From RPQK01 sp041946865 (GTDB lineage: Bacteria > Acidobacteriota > UBA6911 > RPQK01), in assembly GCA_041946865.1 (NCBI GenBank), contig JBHGBF010000305.1:1-8451 (forward strand): a stretch of 8,451 bases of DNA, written 5' to 3'. This document shows positions 3,336 to 8,451 of the stretch, piece after piece. The translations under genes and the position numbers were made by a program. The notes below the pieces were generated by a model, which worked only from the letters and a program-made list of their open reading frames with translations, did no database searches and was not told the origin of the DNA. Numbering within the stretch: the first letter of the stretch is position 1; each line of letters begins with the position of its first letter.

Positions 3336-6239
3336 TCACGACGCCATCCTCTCGAACAGCCGTATTGGCTGGGGCGGAAGGACATCTTCCGCAACCAGAC
3401 GGGTGGTGTGCAGCGGCTGGCTTTGATCCGGCGTCCAGCTCAGGAAAGACAGGGCGCCGCCGGTAGCCCGTGCGGCTTCGCTCGCCCGGTCTTCCTGATT
3501 AAGAGTCACGATGAGTCGAAGTGGACGCTCGTAGACCCGATGGAGGCGGATCAGTGTCTGCCACAGACGGCACAGGTCCCGAAAGCCGGCCTGGTCCAAC
3601 GCGTACGCTGGATCATCCATAATGAGGCAAGCCTGCGCGAACCGGCCACGAGTCAGGTACCTTGTGAAAAACCATGCGAGGCCCAAAACATGGATTTCCG
3701 ACTGATTGAGGATGTAGCGCGCGAGCCGTCCCTGAACCTGCACGGAAGATCTCTGTTCACCACGCTTCGTGGTGACATCGATGGATGGACGTTCAGGCAG
3801 CAACCAGGGAGCGGGGGTGAGATTCAGGCAGAGCTCCGACCAGAGAGCGCCCAGCGTCTGTGGAAGATGCTGGTTGACGATATCCGCCAGCATTGCCGTC
3901 AATTCTTCCTTGACCGGCTTCCAGTTACTGGGAGCGTCGAACCTTTGCCGGGCGTCGGCGAACTGCGCTACCAGCTCCTGCGCGACACGGGCGGCTTCAT
4001 TCTCGGCATCAACGCTCCCCGGAACAACAGGAATCTGCTTCAGTGCAGTGATAACCGCCGACAGTTCCTCGCGCTGCGACTTGATTCGAATCCACTCCTG
4101 GAAATCCGCGTTCCCGGGGATCAGCCATTGCAGCGCCTCCACGATCCGGGACTGTTCACCGGCGGCGATGGGACAGCACCCCGGGCCGGCGTCGGCCAGG
4201 CTTTTCTGCAGACTATCGATCTCGACCTTCAGCCTGGTGTATTCGTTGCGCAAACGGTCGCGTTCCGCGGCCGTTTGCTCGCGCCAGGACTGGATGACGG
4301 GTAGTATTCCGCCCGCGTGGCTTGCCCCGCAGGTCGGGCACTGCTCGGCATGCTGCCTGCCCCAGACCTCGCGGACATAGGCGTCCACCTGGATCAGGTG
4401 GTCGAAGTGCCGGGCAGCGTTCCGGCCCTGCTCAATGATGCGCTGCTGCTCGGCCTGTAATTTGCCCAGTTTCTCAGAAAGAAGCAGGGCCTGCGCCGAA
4501 CTGCCGGCCTGAAGCTCGGACCCAACGCGCTCGCCGCAGGACGCCGGGCTTCCAGCTCGGTTAGAGTCGAGCCACTGGCCCCAGAGGGCGATGCGCCCGG
4601 CGACCTGGTCAAGCTCCGGGCGTAAGGGGCCGATAATGGCGTCAACCTTCTTTAGAATCTCGTGTGACAGGGCTACCAGCTCATTGAATTCCTCCAGCCA
4701 GGTGCGAATCTCTATAGCCAGGTTTGAGGGGCTGGTGTCCAGGACTGAAAGGCGACGGGCGAGCGCGATTCGGCTGGATTCGTTGCCCCACTCCCGCCAC
4801 CGCCGGGCCAGTTGCGCCTCGACACGCGTCGTGTCGAGCCATTCGGCCAGGGGGCGAGGGAAGCCGGGCAGCGAACGATCGATCTCGCGTCGCGCCATGC
4901 GCTCAAAAGCCGTATCCACTTTGGTAATCGAGGCCGGCAAACCGAACGTTCTCAGGAAGTCCTGGCGGCCGCTGTTGGCCTGGAGCACGCGGCTTTCGAC
5001 ATACTCCTCGACGTAATCGGCGAGCTCCGAGTACCCGCGCAGGATCCGAGCACCCAGCTCCGCCGCCGGCATCTTCACGAGCTCCAGGCTCGTGTCCTGA
5101 TGAAGAATCGTGCCGTCCATGGCAGTGTCCGCGGCAGCCGTTTCAGCGGCGGCTGCGAGCTGCAGCGGCAGGAGCGGCTCTTCATTCAAGGCGATTTTCG
5201 GCCAGGCGTCCGCCGACGATTGTCCAGCCGGCTGCAAAGGAGTCAGATAACGTCCCAGATACTCGCGCGTCCGGTCGGTCACGGAAACGTCCTTCTCGCG
5301 GCTGCGATCACAAAAACCTCGATAGTTCGAAGACGAGCCGAAGAGCGCCAGCGAAATCGCCTCGCACAGACTGGTTTTCCCCGTGCCGTTCGAGCCGTGG
5401 ATGATGTTGGCGTTAACCGGCTCACGACCGAAATCGAAGACGATATTCCCAAGGTTGCGGAAGCTCTCAATCCGGATGCAGTCCAGCGTTCGCGGCCTCG
5501 CCAGCGCTTCCTGAAACCTGGCAATCTCAGGAGCCTCTGCGCAAGAATGGGCAAACACCCTGACGGCCTGGACGATGCCTTCGGCCAGCTCGCGTTGCTC
5601 CCTCTTTTCAAAGCGAAACGGAAAATCGGACAGCGCGGTACTCACGAGGTCGTCGGCGCTCATCCACTGCGCCACGTCCTCAAGGTGTTGTTTCCTCAAC
5701 ACCGCGCGTGTCTCGAGCAGCAGGCGTGGAAACCCGTGGCGGCTCAATTGTTCTTCCAGGCTCTCGCCAGCATTGAAAAAGATCGCGTCGACCGAGACGT
5801 CCTCCGAGAAACACGTCTCCCGCCGGACATCGGCAATCTGTTCGATCCAGTTCCGCCTGTCGGCGGCATCTACGAGCCAATGAAACACCACGCGCCACGC
5901 ACCACGCCGATCCCCGCCCGTCTCGGCCGGAGTCGAGGGTCCGGCCCGAAGTGACAACTGGCTGCCCAGAGCCGCTGCGCCGATGATTTGTTGGCGCATG
6001 TTGGCGTGAGAATCGAAGAGCGCCAGGTAAAAGAGGAGCCCGATTTCGGGGTCGAGCAAGACTCCGACGCCGGTCTCACCTGGCGCGGCCCGGCTGGTCA
6101 GATCCTGTGCCGACACAAATCGCCAGACCGGCTGCCTTCCAGTGGCGAGCTGGCAGAGCGAGTCTGAAAACCCGACGCCGAGCTTGTCGCGGTAAGCTCT
6201 TTCCAGGTAGTCGCGGCATCGTTCGATTATGGCAAGCAT
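3336..6239 (-). CDS. Rad50/SMC-like ABC ATPase with unassigned N-terminal region
   Basis: A 967-residue ATPase of the Rad50/SbcC/SMC type, expected to act on DNA ends or on DNA structure. Residues 1-250 precede the ATPase and match nothing I recognise; they are mixed alpha/beta (WRVVFHWLVDA 115-125, VSVDAIFF 148-155, FPRLLLETRAVLRK 170-183). The ATPase then begins at IRIESFRNLGN. Walker A GSNGTGKT is at 282-289. Helical arms flank a CPTCG zinc-hook-like motif at 634-638. The signature region LNQSEIHVLGLAWFF is at 844-858 and Walker B CLIMDDPAYALD at 871-882. The arms are short, only about 45 residues either side of the hook, unlike true Rad50. The signature is degenerate (LNQSE for LSGGQ/E), and no histidine is visible at the H-switch (LIVTLNQED 909-917). 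Start: ATG at 6239 with an in-frame stop two codons upstream and no Shine-Dalgarno. No SbcD/Mre11, nuclease or other partner lies beside it, so it could be an orphan or the ATPase of a defence system. Confidence 0.85.
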   Translation of the reverse strand: MLAIIERCRDYLERAYRDKLGVGFSDSLCQLATGRQPVWRFVSAQDLTSRAAPGETGVGVLLDPEIGLLFYLALFDSHANMRQQIIGAAALGSQLSLRAGPSTPAETGGDRRGAWRVVFHWLVDAADRRNWIEQIADVRRETCFSEDVSVDAIFFNAGESLEEQLSRHGFPRLLLETRAVLRKQHLEDVAQWMSADDLVSTALSDFPFRFEKREQRELAEGIVQAVRVFAHSCAEAPEIARFQEALARPRTLDCIRIESFRNLGNIVFDFGREPVNANIIHGSNGTGKTSLCEAISLALFGSSSNYRGFCDRSREKDVSVTDRTREYLGRYLTPLQPAGQSSADAWPKIALNEEPLLPLQLAAAAETAAADTAMDGTILHQDTSLELVKMPAAELGARILRGYSELADYVEEYVESRVLQANSGRQDFLRTFGLPASITKVDTAFERMARREIDRSLPGFPRPLAEWLDTTRVEAQLARRWREWGNESSRIALARRLSVLDTSPSNLAIEIRTWLEEFNELVALSHEILKKVDAIIGPLRPELDQVAGRIALWGQWLDSNRAGSPASCGERVGSELQAGSSAQALLLSEKLGKLQAEQQRIIEQGRNAARHFDHLIQVDAYVREVWGRQHAEQCPTCGASHAGGILPVIQSWREQTAAERDRLRNEYTRLKVEIDSLQKSLADAGPGCCPIAAGEQSRIVEALQWLIPGNADFQEWIRIKSQREELSAVITALKQIPVVPGSVDAENEAARVAQELVAQFADARQRFDAPSNWKPVKEELTAMLADIVNQHLPQTLGALWSELCLNLTPAPWLLPERPSIDVTTKRGEQRSSVQVQGRLARYILNQSEIHVLGLAWFFTRYLTRGRFAQACLIMDDPAYALDQAGFRDLCRLWQTLIRLHRVYERPLRLIVTLNQEDRASEAARATGGALSFLSWTPDQSQPLHTTRLVAEDVLPPQPIRLFERMAS

Positions 6240-6353
6240 GATCTACAAAAATACCGCACCAGGCTGAAAAGCGGCCCGAGATTTTCGGCACTGGGGCGCG
6301 ATCAGTGTTTCCCCGAAATCCGCGCTCCGGCTAGAATAGAGTTTTCTGCAGCC
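6240..6353. other. Divergent intergenic region between Rad50-like gene and ABC exporter
   Basis: About 114 nt must hold the promoters of both divergent genes. Neither gene has a recognisable Shine-Dalgarno. A TATTTT (6248-6253 complement) lies so close to the minus-strand ATG that its transcript would be leaderless, but no -35 accompanies it. Confidence 0.4.
6308..6337 (+). promoter_or_regulatory. Possible promoter of the ABC exporter genes
   Basis: TAGAAT (6332-6337) is 5 of 6 to the -10 consensus. A poor -35, TTTCCC (6308-6313), lies 18 bp upstream. Transcription would start near 6344, leaving only about 10 nt before the ATG at 6354, which fits the absence of a Shine-Dalgarno. Confidence 0.3.
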
Positions 6354-7301
6354 ATGAATTACGCGATTCTCTGCAAGGAGCTTTACAAGCGCTACGAAGA
6401 CGGGAAGAAGGCCGTGGATGCGCTTAACGGCTTGAATCTCGCTATTAAAACCGGGGAATGTTTCGGCCTGCTCGGCCCGAACGGCGCCGGCAAAACCACG
6501 ACGGTTGAAATCCTGGAAGGGCTTATTGCGCCCACTTCCGGCGACGTCCTGGTCCTCGGCATGCGATGGGGGACAAGACACGACCAGGAGTTGCGGGAAC
6601 GGATCGGCATCACGCTGCAGGAAACCCGCTTTCAGGACAAGCTGAAGGTCTGGGAGGTCATGACCCTCTTTCGCAGTTTCTACACGCACGGCATGACAGT
6701 CGAACAGGCGATAGCCACCGTCGCCCTGGAGGAAAAGGCAAATGCCTGGGTCCGAGACCTGTCAGGCGGCCAGCGCCAGCGGCTGGCGGTGGCGACGGCG
6801 CTGGTGGGAGAGCCTGAGCTCCTGTTCCTGGACGAGCCGACGACTGGGTTGGATCCGCAGGCGCGACGGCGGCTGTGGGATGTGATTCGTGATCTCAGGG
6901 AGCGGGGACGCACCGTTCTGATTACCACACACTACATGGATGAAGCCGAAAAGCTGTGTGACCGAGTGGCGGTAGTCGATCACGGGAAGGTCATCGCCGA
7001 GGGGTCGCCGAACCAGCTAATCTCGCAGCTGGGTGGGGAGCACGTGATCGAGTTCAGCCTGGAAAAGACCGACGGTCACGCGATCCAGCTGGCCGATTTC
7101 CTCAAACTGCCGCCGGTGATCCGTGCCGTTCAGGAAGCGGAGGGATTCCTGCTCACCGTCGCCAAGCCGCACATCGCCATCCCCACGGTTCTTGAGTTCC
7201 TGGATCGCCGGCAAGCCAGGCTCAACAGCCTGACGACCCGGCATGTGAACCTGGAAGACGTTTTTGTGAGCCTGACGGGGAGGTATCTCCGAGATGAATA
7301 G
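6354..7301 (+). CDS. ABC transporter ATP-binding protein (DrrA/CcmA-type exporter)
   Basis: A 315-residue nucleotide-binding subunit of an ABC-2 type exporter, on the cytoplasmic face of the membrane. All ABC motifs are intact: Walker A GPNGAGKT at 41-48, Q-loop Q89, signature LSGGQ at 136-140, Walker B LLFLDE at 156-161 and the switch histidine H193 in TTHYMDEAE. The C-terminal segment ending NLEDVFVSLTGRYLRDE is typical of drug, polysaccharide or sodium exporter ATPases of the DrrA/NatA type. The permease start overlaps its last codons by 8 nt, so the two are translationally coupled. The transported substrate cannot be told from these proteins. No Shine-Dalgarno precedes the ATG, which may be read from a near-leaderless mRNA. 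Confidence 0.95.
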   Translation: MNYAILCKELYKRYEDGKKAVDALNGLNLAIKTGECFGLLGPNGAGKTTTVEILEGLIAPTSGDVLVLGMRWGTRHDQELRERIGITLQETRFQDKLKVWEVMTLFRSFYTHGMTVEQAIATVALEEKANAWVRDLSGGQRQRLAVATALVGEPELLFLDEPTTGLDPQARRRLWDVIRDLRERGRTVLITTHYMDEAEKLCDRVAVVDHGKVIAEGSPNQLISQLGGEHVIEFSLEKTDGHAIQLADFLKLPPVIRAVQEAEGFLLTVAKPHIAIPTVLEFLDRRQARLNSLTTRHVNLEDVFVSLTGRYLRDE

Positions 7302-8334
7302 TTTTGCTCCGATGCTCCAGTTGGTTCTCTGTAACCTCAAAGGGTTTCTGCGTGAGCCGGAGGCCATCTTCTGGACGTACGGTTTTCCCCTGCTGATGGT
7401 GATTGGGCTCGGGATCGCTTTCTCAAGCTCAAGCGGCCAGTCGATTCAATTCGACGTGGTGGAGGGGCCGGGCGCGCAGAAAGTCGTGCAGGCAATGGCG
7501 CATAACCGGGGGTTCAAAGTCAAGGTAAGTCCTGAGGAAGAGGGTCTGGCCCGTCTTCGAACCAATCGGACCCTGGTGGTCGTTGCCCCGCTCGAAACCG
7601 GCGGCTTTGAGTACTATTTCGATCCGTCCAACCCCGAATCCAAGGCCGCGCGAACTGCGGTCGATGACGCGCTGCAGCGCGCCGCCGGCCGCAAAGACGT
7701 GTTCGCGTCAGAGGAGGTGAGAGTGGAGGCGCCTGGCTCGCGCTACGTGGATTTCCTGGTTCCCGGACTGATCGGGATGAACATCATGGGCGGGGGCATG
7801 TGGGGCATCGGCTTCACACTGGTGGATATGCGGATTAAGAAGCTTCTTAAGAGACTGTTGGCCACACCCCTCCGAAGACCTCACTTCCTGCTTTCTCTTG
7901 TAGGCATGCGGCTGGTTTTCTTTGTCCCCGAAGCCTTTGTTCTGTTGCTGTTCGCTTATCTCATTTTCCAGGTGCCGATAAGGGGAAGTATTTTCGCCAT
8001 CAGCGTCGTGGCTTTTCTGGGGTCACTGGCGTTTTGCGGTCTGGGGCTTCTGGCCGCTTCCCGCGCCCAGCGAATAGAAACCATCTCGGGGATTATGAAC
8101 GTGGTGATGCTGCCGATGTGGCTCTGTTCGGGGATCTTCTTCTCCTCGGAAAGGTTCCCCGATTTCATGCAGCCAATGATCCAGGCGCTGCCGCTCACTC
8201 AGGTCATAAACGCCTTGCGAGCGGTGATCTTGGAGGGCCATTCGCTGCTTTCCCAGGCCATGCCGATGGCCATCCTCCTTGCTTGGGCCGCCGTCTCCTT
8301 CGCACTGGCGCTGAAGTGGTTCAGATGGAGCTAA
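7294..8334 (+). CDS. ABC-2 type transporter permease
   Basis: A 346-residue integral membrane protein that forms the channel for the preceding ATPase. Predicted membrane segments are at about 26-44, 153-175, 205-226, 232-255, 264-284 and 322-341. A large soluble region (45-150) between the first two is expected outside the cytoplasm, as in ABC2_membrane_3-type exporters. The PGLIGMNIMGGGMWGIG segment and the amphipathic IKKLLKRLLATPLRR between helices 2 and 3 are typical and contact the ATPase. The ATG at 7294 overlaps the ATPase gene, with GGGGAGG at 7277-7283 about 10 nt before it. Substrate is unknown; drug, lipid or sodium export are the usual roles for this type. Confidence 0.93.
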   Translation: MNSFAPMLQLVLCNLKGFLREPEAIFWTYGFPLLMVIGLGIAFSSSSGQSIQFDVVEGPGAQKVVQAMAHNRGFKVKVSPEEEGLARLRTNRTLVVVAPLETGGFEYYFDPSNPESKAARTAVDDALQRAAGRKDVFASEEVRVEAPGSRYVDFLVPGLIGMNIMGGGMWGIGFTLVDMRIKKLLKRLLATPLRRPHFLLSLVGMRLVFFVPEAFVLLLFAYLIFQVPIRGSIFAISVVAFLGSLAFCGLGLLAASRAQRIETISGIMNVVMLPMWLCSGIFFSSERFPDFMQPMIQALPLTQVINALRAVILEGHSLLSQAMPMAILLAWAAVSFALALKWFRWS

Positions 8335-8368
8335 TGTCGCATTGCTTCCACTCGGCGGCTTTGATGCA

Positions 8369-8398
8369 CGAGACGCAGTCTCGGGTCCGTTAGGACCC
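8369..8398 (+). terminator. Two back-to-back hairpins after the exporter genes
   Basis: CGAGAC (8369-8374), loop GCA and GTCTCG (8378-8383) is followed at once by GGGTCC (8383-8388), loop GTTA and GGACCC (8393-8398); the two stems share G8383, so both cannot be full length at once. They begin 35 nt after the permease stop. No U-tract follows, so this is at best a weak or Rho-assisted terminator, or an attenuator ahead of the next gene. Confidence 0.4.
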
Positions 8399-8421
8399 TG
8401 GACTTTGGCGAAAGTATACAG

Positions 8422-8451
8422 ATGAATCAACAGGAACCGCTGCTGTGTGGC
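8422..8451 (+). CDS. Possible start of the next gene, cut by the window edge
   Basis: An ATG at 8422 opens ten codons (MNQQEPLLCG) to the end of the window. It is on the same strand as the exporter, 87 nt past its stop. Only weak purine-rich sequence (GAAAG) precedes it. Too short to identify; it may be a chance ATG. Confidence 0.25.
   Translation, partial: MNQQEPLLCG

Noticed and set aside
4812..5954. 380-residue open frame on the plus strand
   Set aside because: It is antisense to the Rad50-like gene, whose motifs are clear; its protein is arginine-rich with no recognisable domain, as expected of a GC-rich shadow frame.
3336..6239. Naming the large ATPase SbcC or Rad50
   Set aside because: Walker A is preceded by about 250 residues, the coiled-coil arms are too short, the signature is degenerate and no sbcD is adjacent.

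Overview
The window is GC-rich bacterial DNA. Several genes begin with short twin-arginine-like leaders (MKRREF, MKRRQF, MERREF), and there is a small PA2779-like secreted protein. From memory this pattern fits Acidobacteriota (Bryobacterales/Solibacter-like) best, with Planctomycetota or Verrucomicrobiota as alternatives. No rRNA, tRNA, transposase, integrase or CRISPR array was found.

Layout, left to right. Positions 1-247 hold no convincing gene but form a chain of adjacent inverted repeats. Nearly every non-Watson-Crick pair in it is G-U if the plus strand is read as RNA, so it may be a structured RNA. A minus-strand FMN nitroreductase follows (248-757). Positions 758-1007 are non-coding and contain a REP-like nested palindrome (862-908) and a 12-bp stem-loop (961-1002) just after the rpiB stop. 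Next is a minus-strand operon read from about 2790 down to 1008. It has a good sigma70-type promoter, a short orphan ORF that is little more than a Tat-like leader, an ADP-ribosylglycohydrolase-family enzyme with a leader, and an RpiB-type sugar-phosphate isomerase with a leader. Upstream on the same strand lie a small secreted protein (2940-3281) and a 967-residue Rad50/SMC-like ATPase (3336-6239) with an unassigned N-terminal region of about 250 residues. Divergent from it, on the plus strand, is an ABC exporter pair (ATPase 6354-7301, permease 7294-8334). Two back-to-back hairpins follow, then the possible first codons of another gene at the right edge.

How the genes work together. The ADP-ribosylglycohydrolase and RpiB homologues are transcribed together and both act on ribose-type compounds. 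Both carry export-type leaders although their families are usually cytoplasmic, so an extracytoplasmic sugar or ADP-ribose-related step is possible but unproven. The ABC pair is a standard two-gene exporter. The Rad50-like ATPase has no SbcD/Mre11 or other recognisable partner in the window. It is the best candidate here for an undescribed DNA-maintenance or defence component.
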